Shown: positions 1-5,806, numbered from the stretch's first letter. The stretch: DNA of 10,150 nt from Planctomycetota bacterium (GCA_013140785.1 JABFRZ010000609.1:1-10150), one strand, 5' to 3'. Numbers and translations: made by a program. The notes: a model not told the origin generated them from the sequence alone.

Positions 1-318
1 GGTGTGCGCGCGTGCGCGCGCGAGCACATGCGCCGTCGTGCGCGCCGTCACGCGTGCCGCCACCGCCGGTGCGCGGGTGGTCGCCTGGGCCGGGAGCGCC
101 GGCGTGCTGCTCGAGCTGAGCGCTGCGCTCGCATCGCTCGCCAAGAGTCGCACGTCCTCTGGCTCCTCGTCGCCGCGCAGGCGCGGAAGTACGAACACGA
201 CTTCCGTGCGCAACGAACCGTCGGCGCGCGCGAGCGCACCGGCCAAGCCCTGACACGCGCTGCCCACGCCGCCCGACAGGCGCGGCGAGAAATCCCAGCC
301 CAGCATCAGGACGCGCAT
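1..318 (-). CDS. GT-B glycosyltransferase, glycogen/starch synthase type (N-terminus only, runs off window)
   Basis: The minus strand is open without a stop for 106 codons from an ATG at 318 to the window edge. The protein starts MRVLMLGWDFSPRLSGGVG, matching the first beta strand and nucleotide-sugar loop of GT4/GT5 glycogen synthases (family pattern MxVLMxGWEFPP...SGGLGTA). The SGGVG loop (residues 15-19) corresponds to the K/S-x-G-G-L-G element that contacts ADP-glucose. A helix (AGALARA) and a second strand (TEVVFVLP, about residues 38-45) follow. Residues 65-106 are rich in Ala, Arg, Thr and Ser, and probably form a loop or insertion. The gene diverges from glgC, whose product is the expected sugar donor, so a role in alpha-glucan synthesis is likely. 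Any other family-4 glycosyltransferase remains possible, because the catalytic C-terminal half is not in the window. No strong Shine-Dalgarno sequence precedes the ATG. Confidence 0.72.
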   Translation of the reverse strand, partial: MRVLMLGWDFSPRLSGGVGSACQGLAGALARADGSLRTEVVFVLPRLRGDEEPEDVRLLASDASAALSSSSTPALPAQATTRAPAVAARVTARTTAHVLARARAHT

Positions 319-320
319 CT

Positions 321-351
321 CTGAATCAGCTGAGGATCAGCTGGGGATCAG
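321..351. repeat. Triple tandem CTGA-n-TCAG repeat in the divergent glycosyltransferase/glgC region
   Basis: Three head-to-tail units follow each other: CTGAATCAG (321-329), CTGAGGATCAG (330-340) and CTGGGGATCAG (341-351). The first two have the dyad arms CTGA and TCAG; the third keeps CTG and ATCAG. The array begins 2 bp upstream of the glycosyltransferase start codon. It could be an iterated operator or part of that gene's leader. No matching regulator is visible in the window, so its function is inferred only from position and symmetry. Confidence 0.5.
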
Positions 352-501
352 GGGGAAGTTGCGCCGAGCGGCGCGGAGACACGAACAGAGGAGCCATGCG
401 AGCGCGCGCGTTCGAGCGCGGCCCCAAGGTAGACCCTGCGCGTGGCGCCGCACAAGGCCGCCGAGGGAGTATCCAGGACGAATCTCGCACGGCATCCTAG
501 C

Positions 502-542
502 GGCACCGCGTGCCATCGCCCCGCGTCTCTGTCTCGGGGCGA
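502..542 (+). promoter_or_regulatory. Two adjacent hairpins in the putative glgC leader
   Basis: Hairpin one has arms GGCAC (502-506) and GTGCC (510-514) around a 3-nt loop. Hairpin two has arms TCGCCCCG (516-523) and CGGGGCGA (535-542) around an 11-nt loop, with 8 perfect pairs. Together they end 29 nt before the glgC ATG. No T-run follows, so a classical intrinsic terminator is unlikely. If transcription starts upstream they would lie in the 5' untranslated region and could affect mRNA stability or translation. Confidence 0.4.
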
Positions 543-571
543 AACACACGCACGGTCCGAGAGAACCCGAC

Positions 572-1837
572 ATGTCGCTGCCGGCCGAGCTGCGTGAGAC
601 GCTGACCTTCATCCTCGCGGGCGGACAGGGCGAGCGCCTGATGCCGCTCACCGCCATCCGCGCCAAGCCCGCCGTGCCGTTCGGCGGGGCCTACCGCATC
701 ATCGATTTCACGCTCTCGAACTGCATCCACTCCGGGCTGCGCCGCATCCACGTCTTGACGCAGTACCAGGCGCGCTCGCTCGAGGAGCACATCCGTTTCG
801 GCTGGAACTTCCTGCCGCGCCGGCTCTCGCAGTTCATCAGCGTGCGTCCGCCGCACCACCTGAAGACCAGCTCCTGGTACCAGGGCACGGCCGACGCGAT
901 CCACCAGAACCTCGACACGCTCGAGGACGAGGAGCCGCGCCACGTGGTCATCCTGTCGGGCGACCACATCTACAAGATGGACTACGGGCGCATGCTCGAG
1001 CAGCACCTCGACACCAAGGCCGCGCTCACGATCGGCGCGGTCAAGGTGCCGGTGGGCGAGAGCAGCCGCTTCGGGATCTTCGAGATCGGCCAGGACGATC
1101 ACGTGCTGTCCTTCGAGGAGAAGCCGAAGCTCGGCCAGGAGATCCCCGGCCAGCCGGGCTTCTGCCTCGGTTCCATGGGCATCTACATCTTCGAGGCGGC
1201 CGAGCTCGTGCGGCGCCTGAAGGCCGACGCAGAGCGCGCCAGCGACTCGAGCCACGACTTCGGCAAGGACATCATCCCGCGCATGATCCAGGAGGTGCCC
1301 GTGTTCGCGCACCGCTTCCAGGACATGCAGTCTCCGGAGCTCGAACCCTACTGGCGCGACGTGGGCACGCTCGAGGCCTACTTCGACGCCAACATGGATC
1401 TGTGCAGCGTGCAGCCGCAGTTCAACCTCTACGACCTGGACTGGCCGATCTACACGCTCTGGCACAACGACCCGCCCGCCAAGACCATCTTCGACGAGTA
1501 CGACGGGCGCAAGTCGGAGGTCGTGGACTCGCTCCTGTGTCCCGGCGTGGTCGTCTCGGGCGCCAAGGTGCGCCGCTCGATCCTCTCGAACCGCGTGCGC
1601 GTCGAGGAGAAGGCCCTGGTCGAGGACTCCATCATCTTCGCCGGCTGCACCATCGGCCGCGACGCGCGCGTGCGCCGCGCCATCGTGGACAAGTGGATCC
1701 AGATCCCGCCCGGTGCGCGCATCGGCTTCGACCCCGAGGAAGACCGGCGCCGCTTCACGGTCAGCGAGTCCGGCATCGTGGTCGTCACCGGCGGCCACGC
1801 GACCAAGAACGCGCCTGCCTGGCTGACGGTGGGGTGA
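572..1837 (+). CDS. glgC: Glucose-1-phosphate adenylyltransferase (ADP-glucose pyrophosphorylase)
   Basis: The enzyme makes ADP-glucose and pyrophosphate from ATP and glucose-1-phosphate, the first committed step of bacterial glycogen synthesis, in the cytosol. From the ATG at 572 it is 421 residues, the usual family length (E. coli GlgC is 431). Visible signatures in order: nucleotide-binding LAGGQGERLMPLT (about 15-27), RAKPAVPFGG (30-39), YRIIDFTLSNC, WYQGTADAIHQNL, the catalytic loop SGDHIYKMDY, FEEKP with the glucose-1-phosphate lysine, SHDFGKDIIP, and YWRDVGTLEAY. A C-terminal left-handed beta-helix follows. The ATG at 572 is chosen because homology starts about 10 residues later and GAGA lies 7 nt upstream; the frame upstream looks non-coding. 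The position of E. coli Lys39 (fructose-1,6-bisphosphate activation) is Ile29 here, so activator specificity may differ. Confidence 0.97.
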   Translation: MSLPAELRETLTFILAGGQGERLMPLTAIRAKPAVPFGGAYRIIDFTLSNCIHSGLRRIHVLTQYQARSLEEHIRFGWNFLPRRLSQFISVRPPHHLKTSSWYQGTADAIHQNLDTLEDEEPRHVVILSGDHIYKMDYGRMLEQHLDTKAALTIGAVKVPVGESSRFGIFEIGQDDHVLSFEEKPKLGQEIPGQPGFCLGSMGIYIFEAAELVRRLKADAERASDSSHDFGKDIIPRMIQEVPVFAHRFQDMQSPELEPYWRDVGTLEAYFDANMDLCSVQPQFNLYDLDWPIYTLWHNDPPAKTIFDEYDGRKSEVVDSLLCPGVVVSGAKVRRSILSNRVRVEEKALVEDSIIFAGCTIGRDARVRRAIVDKWIQIPPGARIGFDPEEDRRRFTVSESGIVVVTGGHATKNAPAWLTVG

Positions 1838-1863
1838 AACTCACGGGAAGGCCGTTACCGGAC

Positions 1864-1924
1864 GCAGCTGCTTCGAGTCATGGGCTGCCAGCGGCCCCCG
1901 AGAACAGAGAGTGGCAGTCATGGG
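1864..1924 (+). promoter_or_regulatory. Direct repeat and hairpin at the start of the nuclease gene
   Basis: The 9-mer AGTCATGGG occurs at 1876-1884 and again at 1916-1924, exactly 40 nt apart; the second copy contains the start codon (1920). Arms CTGCCA (1885-1890) and TGGCAG (1912-1917) could pair and place the probable ribosome-binding GAGAG (1907-1911) in the loop. An 8-bp palindrome GCAGCTGC lies at 1864-1871. R-M systems often restrict nuclease expression through controller-protein operators or translational control, and this cluster would suit that. No controller gene is visible, so the function is inference. Confidence 0.3.
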
Positions 1925-2414
1925 AATCAGTCGCGAAGGAGCGTCGGCGGAAGAGCGGTTCCGTCGAGCCACACAAAGCACCAAACCGACCAGTCAGGGC
2001 AGCGGTGACGCCTTGCTCGATGGAAACCTCGTTGAGGTGAAGAGGGCAACGAGCCGAACCCTGAACCAAGTTCGAGCCGTCAAGTACATCCCTCTGGTTG
2101 CCTTCCACGAACCGAGTGGTGTTTGGTACGTCATCCCGCCTCACGTCGTCGTGCTGCTCGCGAGCAAGAAGCGGCGCGGTCAACATACGGAGAACCCGTT
2201 CGAGTCGGCGACACTGAGCCTCGGCAAACTCGATGAGTTCAGAGTTGCTTCAGAGTCAGAACTGCGAGCTGCCACACTCGCTGCGATCAGGGCTTCAGCG
2301 CGGTTCCCGGAGCTGAAGGCTGCGATGAACTCGGTTCTGTCGCGGTCTCGAGATCTCGCTCGGGAATCGATCGTGCAGGTTCGGGGACTGCTGAGCGATC
2401 TGGGGCTGAGCTAG
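1920..2414 (+). CDS. Putative PD-(D/E)XK restriction endonuclease (partner of the adjacent methyltransferase)
   Basis: This 164-residue protein has the layout of a small type II nuclease. Within GDALLDGNLVEVKRAT (about 29-44), Asp30 or Asp34, Glu39 and Lys41 fit the D-x(n)-E-x-K metal-binding motif. A following helix with NQVRAVKY and strands YIPLVAF and WYVIPP are typical of the fold's core. The C-terminal third is helical. No family name can be given from sequence alone; the call rests on the motif plus the tail-to-tail position with a DNA methyltransferase. The ATG at 1920 is preferred over a GTG at 1911 because GAGAG lies 8 nt before it. Its last 128 bp overlap the methyltransferase's 3' end on the other strand. 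GC content is visibly lower than in glgC, suggesting horizontal acquisition. Confidence 0.66.
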   Translation: MGISREGASAEERFRRATQSTKPTSQGSGDALLDGNLVEVKRATSRTLNQVRAVKYIPLVAFHEPSGVWYVIPPHVVVLLASKKRRGQHTENPFESATLSLGKLDEFRVASESELRAATLAAIRASARFPELKAAMNSVLSRSRDLARESIVQVRGLLSDLGLS

Positions 2415-3282
2415 AGGCGAATAGCGGAGCGACGGACCTCGTCAGTACCTCGAAACCGACGAGAGCCGGTTCGAAACGGGCCAACCTCTCCGCAGAGATC
2501 TGGCAGGCTTCTCGGCTCTCGTCGATGAGGACGAAGCCACGCCCGTTCTTCGCCGCGGCTTCTCCTGTGGTGCCGCTGCCGGCGAAGAAATCGAGGACCA
2601 CGTCGCCCGGCTCCGTATGCACCTTGATGATGCGTTCGATGACGCCCAGCGGCTTCTGCGTCGGATAGCCGGTCTTTTCTCTTCCGTTGGTAGGCACGAT
2701 CGTGTGCCACCAGACGTCCGTCGGCGTCTTGCCTCGTTCGGCCTTTTCCCGAGTGACCAAGCCCGGAGCCATGTAGGGGATCCTGTCCATTGCCTCGAAG
2801 TCGAAGACGTACTTCTCTGGGTCGAGTACGTACCAGAGGATCGAATCGTGCTTGGCGGGCCAGCGGCTCTTCGTCCGTGCGCCGTAGTCGTAGGCCCAGA
2901 TGATCTCGTTCATGAAGTGATCCCTGCCGAGTAGCCGGTCGAGCTCGACCTTCACGTAGTGGACCTCGCGAGCATCGAGGTGCACGAACAACGAGCCATC
3001 CGGTGTCAGGCAGCGGAGCGCAGCTTCGAGACGTGGCAGCAGAAATGCCGTGAAGTCATCGAAGCGATCCTCGAACGAGGCGCTGGCCAGTTGCTCTACC
3101 TGGTAGTGGCGCCCCCCGAAGCCGACCCGGGCCCCCTTCTCCTCGGTGGCGACGGCTCGGATGCGTGCTCTCTTCTGGACCCGGCCCGTGTTGAACGGCG
3201 GATCGACGTAGGCGAGGCGCGCAAACCCACTCGGCAGGGTGGGAAGCGCTCGGCTGTTCTCTCCGAGGATGATCGATCTCAT
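2287..3282 (-). CDS. Site-specific DNA methyltransferase, beta class (N6-adenine or N4-cytosine)
   Basis: It transfers a methyl group from S-adenosylmethionine to an exocyclic amino group in a DNA target, protecting the host from the partner nuclease. The catalytic motif IV, VDPPFNTG (about residues 26-33), comes first; YPTQKP (about 206-211) and the cofactor loop FFAGSGTTG (about 232-240) follow near the C-terminus. This order defines the beta class. The ATG at 3282 is chosen because GGAAGG lies 7 nt upstream; an ATG at 3297 would add five residues (331 versus 336). The last roughly 42 residues form a Ser/Pro/Ala/Glu-rich tail after the conserved core, and they are encoded exactly where the gene overlaps the nuclease. 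The tail therefore looks like an extension past an older stop. Target sequence and modified base cannot be read from this. Confidence 0.93.
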   Translation of the reverse strand: MRSIILGENSRALPTLPSGFARLAYVDPPFNTGRVQKRARIRAVATEEKGARVGFGGRHYQVEQLASASFEDRFDDFTAFLLPRLEAALRCLTPDGSLFVHLDAREVHYVKVELDRLLGRDHFMNEIIWAYDYGARTKSRWPAKHDSILWYVLDPEKYVFDFEAMDRIPYMAPGLVTREKAERGKTPTDVWWHTIVPTNGREKTGYPTQKPLGVIERIIKVHTEPGDVVLDFFAGSGTTGEAAAKNGRGFVLIDESREACQISAERLARFEPALVGFEVLTRSVAPLFASSSAPDRSAVPEPARSIPERDLETATEPSSSQPSAPGTALKP

Positions 3283-3585
3283 GTCGTGCCCTTCCATGCT
3301 GGACAGTCAGCCCCCGGGGAGCCTATCAGGGCGGAATCAGCCCCGCGCGCTCGCGCCCGTTCCGGAACCACCGGGTCGAGCCTCGGAAGCGGGCCGGCTG
3401 GATTGCCCAGCAGCTCGGATCGGGCCGCATTGCCCCTGCTCTTGGGGTTTCCCGTCCGGCCGCCCCGGTTTCCCGATTCGCTCGTCCGCTGGTGCTCGGT
3501 GCGGGTCTCCACCAGACAGAGCCACCGGTCCCCGCTCCTCGGGGATCACACGGCCGGTTCCTGTGGATCACCCGAAGGAGAGACC
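3283..3585. other. Divergent intergenic region between the methyltransferase and the secreted protein
   Basis: This stretch of about 300 bp lies between two divergent genes and should contain both promoters. I find no convincing -10/-35 pair. It has an 8-bp palindrome CCCCGGGG (3312-3319) 30 nt upstream of the methyltransferase start. It also has a 9-bp direct repeat GGTTTCCCG (3446-3454 and 3467-3475) with a 21-bp period, about two helical turns. Short open frames on both strands have no recognisable protein character. Confidence 0.4.
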
Positions 3586-4809
3586 ATGCTTCGCCAGTTC
3601 GAGACGTTGTTCGCTGCCCTATTCGCCCTGCTCGTGTTCGCGCTCCGGCCCGCGGCGCAGTGCAACCTGTCGGACAACCTCGACGGGGGGCCGTGTTGCG
3701 GGCTGACGCAGGCGCAGCTCCCGGTCTTCAGCAACTTCGCCCATGACGCCCTGGACATCTGCTGGCGGGATTGCGGCATCGACCAGCAGCTGCTCGTGCG
3801 TGGCAAGTGGTTCAACTCCAATCTCGGCTCCACAGGGCCCCAGCCCTGTGGCGAGCGGCGCATGCGCCTCGACATCGTCACGCCTTCCAACGTGCTCCTG
3901 TGGCGTGGGCAGATGCGGCTCGTGTACTCGCGCACCTGGATGGTGGTGGACACCTCCGGGCTGTTCCATCAGGTCTGGCGCTTCCTGGTCAACGGTGACC
4001 TCAGGAACTTCCCGGCCGCCGGAGCCCCGCCCTGTCCCGTGCCGCCCTGCGCGAGCGCCTTCGCGAACCGTACGCGCTTCACGGGCTACATCGACTTCGC
4101 AGAGGACTGCTCGATCCCGGGTGGGCTGGTCGAGCGCTCCTGGATGCTGACGCACGCCTGCGACGCTCTCGATCACCACGTCGGCTTTCCGCGCTCCGGG
4201 GTCTTCCACCCGGACCGCTCCTACAGCTTCGTCGCGCCGGCCGCGGGCTTCATCGCCGGTCCGCTGCAGCCCAGCGAGGGCACGCCCTTCTCACCCTTCG
4301 AGGCCGTGCGCCACCGCACGCAGACGCCGGCGCCCGTGACCCTGGCGTGCACGTACGAAGAGCCGGTCGTCCACAGTCTGACTCCCCAGCAGCAGGTGTG
4401 CTTCTGCGGGCTGCCGGGCAGCAACCAGTTCATGATCGGGGACCTGAACGTCCAGGGACCGTGCGGCACCGCCGTCCGCAATCCACCGCTCGGCCCGCTG
4501 CTGCCCGGCTTCGTTTCTATGGGCCTCGGGAGCTGGACCAACCCGAGCCAGTATCCCGGCCTGCAGACGCTGCGCTGGAACATCGGCGGCTACGACTTCA
4601 CCGACATCTGCCTGGGGCTCCAGCAGCACGAGCCCTTCTACGGCGTGACCACCATCGGCGGCTTCCCGGCCTCCCAACTCGTCGGCGGCGGCATCGGCGG
4701 TCCGCTGCCGCCGACCTTCATCGATCAGGTGAGCTCACAGCAATTCAACGGGACCCCGGTGATGAACGTCCCGTTCGTCGGGCTCCACATCCTGAACCTC
4801 AACCATTAG
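3586..4809 (+). CDS. Cys-rich exported protein of unknown function
   Basis: A strong AAGGAG ribosome site (3575-3580) precedes the ATG at 3586, giving 407 residues. The N-terminus is a Sec signal peptide: a short charged start, hydrophobic residues 9-20 (FAALFALLVFAL), then RPAAQ with likely cleavage near residue 25. The residues before Cys26 do not form a lipobox, so a soluble exported protein is more likely than a lipoprotein. The mature part has 15 cysteines, including a CC pair (37-38) and C-x3-C (59-63), suggesting disulfides and extracytoplasmic folding. It is also rich in Gly, Pro and aromatic residues, with a glycine-rich stretch near residue 365 and no C-terminal anchor or sorting motif. 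I recognise no catalytic motif and assign no function. The reading frame is open much further upstream, but that part is antisense to the methyltransferase. Confidence 0.82.
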   Translation: MLRQFETLFAALFALLVFALRPAAQCNLSDNLDGGPCCGLTQAQLPVFSNFAHDALDICWRDCGIDQQLLVRGKWFNSNLGSTGPQPCGERRMRLDIVTPSNVLLWRGQMRLVYSRTWMVVDTSGLFHQVWRFLVNGDLRNFPAAGAPPCPVPPCASAFANRTRFTGYIDFAEDCSIPGGLVERSWMLTHACDALDHHVGFPRSGVFHPDRSYSFVAPAAGFIAGPLQPSEGTPFSPFEAVRHRTQTPAPVTLACTYEEPVVHSLTPQQQVCFCGLPGSNQFMIGDLNVQGPCGTAVRNPPLGPLLPGFVSMGLGSWTNPSQYPGLQTLRWNIGGYDFTDICLGLQQHEPFYGVTTIGGFPASQLVGGGIGGPLPPTFIDQVSSQQFNGTPVMNVPFVGLHILNLNH

Positions 4810-4821
4810 GAGCGCGGCGCC

Positions 4822-4841
4822 GAGCGCGGACTCACGCGCTC
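4822..4841. terminator. Possible bidirectional hairpin between convergent genes
   Basis: Arms GAGCGCG (4822-4828) and CGCGCTC (4835-4841) pair perfectly over 7 bp around a 6-nt loop. They lie between the ends of the secreted-protein gene and the esterase gene, touching the latter's stop codon. A second GAGCGCG (4810-4816) could compete for the same downstream arm. There is no T-run on either strand, so termination is a guess based on position. Confidence 0.3.
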
Positions 4842-5565
4842 ACGCCATCTCGCCCAGGTACTTCGGCAGCATCTCGCGCCAGGTCGGCCAGTCATGGGCC
4901 CAGTCGTCCCAGGTGTCGACGCGGTTGGGGACGCCCTTCCTGCCGAGCGCGTCGGCCACGCGCCAGGACTGCTGCGGCTCCTCGGCGCGTCCGGTGCCGT
5001 GCGTCAGCAGGATGAAGCGCTGGCGGAGGCGCGCGAGCTGCTCGCCCTCGCCGAGCTCTGGCAGGAAGTGCAGCGGCGAGGCGAAGTAGTGGTCGCTCGG
5101 CACCTCGCGGTTCATCCACTTGGTGACGTCGTAGGTGCCGCTCATGCAGATCGCCTTCGAGAACACGTCCGGGTGGCGGCAGATCATGGAGAGCGCGTTG
5201 AAGGCGCCGATCGATGGGCCCGTGGTCACGATCTCGATGTCCTTCGAGCGGCAGTCCTGGCGGATGGCGGACACGAGCTCGTGGTACACGAAGCCGTCGT
5301 ACTGCGCTTGCACGCGCGCGATCTCGGTCGCGCCCTTGCCGGCGAGCAGCGCCTTGCCGGAGATGCTATCGACCGAGTAGAGCTTGATGCGTCCGGCGTC
5401 GAGCAGCGGCTGCAGCGCCTGCACCATCAGGAAGCGTTCGACCTCTTCCGCGTCGGCCGCGGCGGTCGGGAAGAACAGCACAGGCGTGCCGATCTCGCCC
5501 CAGCGCGTGACGCTCACGTCCTGGCCGAGACGATGGGAGAACCACGTGGTCTTGAGCTTGGTCAT
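4840..5565 (-). CDS. Alpha/beta-hydrolase fold esterase (COG4947-like)
   Basis: The 241-residue protein has a complete alpha/beta-hydrolase layout. An N-terminal beta region (WFSHRLGQDVSVTRWG) leads to the oxyanion strand PVLFFPTAAADAEE (28-41). The nucleophile elbow GPSIGA carries Ser118, and the segment RHPDVFSKAICMSGTYD (130-146) is typical of this esterase group. Glu195 or Glu196 in THGTGRAEEP is the likely acid, and His224 in DDWAHDWPTW the likely base. No signal peptide is visible, so it should be cytosolic. The natural substrate is unknown; a small ester or thioester, or an activated peptide from the upstream ATP-grasp enzyme, is speculation. It is second in a minus-strand unit with the ATP-grasp gene, separated by a MITE-like insertion. 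No clear Shine-Dalgarno site precedes the ATG. Confidence 0.85.
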   Translation of the reverse strand: MTKLKTTWFSHRLGQDVSVTRWGEIGTPVLFFPTAAADAEEVERFLMVQALQPLLDAGRIKLYSVDSISGKALLAGKGATEIARVQAQYDGFVYHELVSAIRQDCRSKDIEIVTTGPSIGAFNALSMICRHPDVFSKAICMSGTYDVTKWMNREVPSDHYFASPLHFLPELGEGEQLARLRQRFILLTHGTGRAEEPQQSWRVADALGRKGVPNRVDTWDDWAHDWPTWREMLPKYLGEMA

Positions 5566-5612
5566 TGGCGAGGGCAGGCCTGGGCTCGTTGGGCAGGCAG
5601 TGCAGGATTGAG

Positions 5613-5636
5613 CTAGCAGGCCGTTGAAAAAGTCCC
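5613..5636 (+). repeat. Left terminal inverted repeat of the MITE-like element
   Basis: It reads CTAGCAGGCCG then TTGAAAAAGTCCC. It pairs with 5782-5806 with one mismatch (G versus T at the eighth base) and a one-base gap near the inner end. The outer CTAG is itself palindromic, so the exact boundary is uncertain by up to three bases. Confidence 0.75.
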
Positions 5637-5692
5637 GTCGCGAGGCAAAGCGCGCTTCGGCGGGGCTAGGAATGCGACGGAGAGACAGCGGA

Positions 5693-5711
5693 AGCGGCCT
5701 TCATGGCCGCT
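5693..5711. repeat. Internal hairpin of the MITE-like element
   Basis: Arms AGCGGCC (5693-5699) and GGCCGCT (5705-5711) are perfect 7-bp complements around the loop TTCAT, close to the middle of the element. CATGGCC in the right arm is repeated directly at 5715-5721. Confidence 0.55.
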
Positions 5712-5781
5712 GAGCATGGCCTGGCTTGGTACAGGACGTCGAGCGTGACGACGCACCGTCGAAGTGCGCGCAGCCGGAGCA

Positions 5782-5806
5782 GGGACCTTTTTCAACGGAC
5801 TGCTAG
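5782..5806 (-). repeat. Right terminal inverted repeat of the MITE-like element
   Basis: Read on the minus strand this is CTAGCAGTCCG then TTGAAAAAGGTCCC, the partner of 5613-5636. It overlaps the stop codon TAG of the ATP-grasp gene (5805-5803 on the minus strand). Confidence 0.75.

Larger units (their letters stand above)
319..571. promoter_or_regulatory. Divergent intergenic region between the glycosyltransferase and glgC
   Basis: This 253-bp stretch separates two divergently read genes, so it must hold both promoters. I see no convincing sigma-70 pair. TATCCA at 470-475 is a weak -10 candidate for glgC, without a recognisable -35. The structured parts are the triple repeat next to the glycosyltransferase start and two adjacent hairpins next to glgC. 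The glgC reading frame stays open back to about 359, but that stretch has Arg/Ala-rich, non-conserved composition and I read it as non-coding. Confidence 0.45.
5613..5806. mobile_element. MITE-like non-autonomous element with terminal inverted repeats
   Basis: The two ends are inverted copies. The left end (5613-5636) and the reverse complement of the right end (5782-5806) agree except for one substitution and one extra base, with the core CCGTTGAAAAAG. Both copies are bounded by TA (5614-5615 and 5804-5805), so the unit may be 5616-5803 flanked by a TA duplication. TA duplication is the pattern of IS630/Tc1-mariner transposition. The interior of about 145 bp has no credible gene, only a central hairpin. 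The element must be moved in trans if it moves at all, and no transposase is in the window. It lies inside a probable operon, so it would be transcribed and could fold into a long hairpin. Copies elsewhere in the genome are expected but not shown here. Confidence 0.72.

Noticed and set aside
359..571. Open frame in phase with glgC that would add 71 residues
   Set aside because: It encodes an Arg/Ala-rich stretch with no family similarity, contains the leader hairpins, and the normal GlgC N-terminus and a ribosome site fit the ATG at 572.
497..1798. 433-codon minus-strand open frame across glgC
   Set aside because: It is a shadow of glgC in high-GC DNA, rich in Asp, Arg, Val and Ala, with no protein family character.
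1864..1871. Palindrome GCAGCTGC containing CAGCTG, considered as the R-M recognition site
   Set aside because: A single such palindrome is expected by chance and nothing in the protein sequences points to this target.
3446..3475. GGTTTCCCG direct repeat with a 21-bp period
   Set aside because: Only two short copies in a GC-rich intergenic region; noted as context but not enough to call a binding site.
2959..3585. Upstream open frame in phase with the secreted protein
   Set aside because: It is antisense to the conserved methyltransferase core, and the strong AAGGAG site and signal peptide place the true start at 3586.
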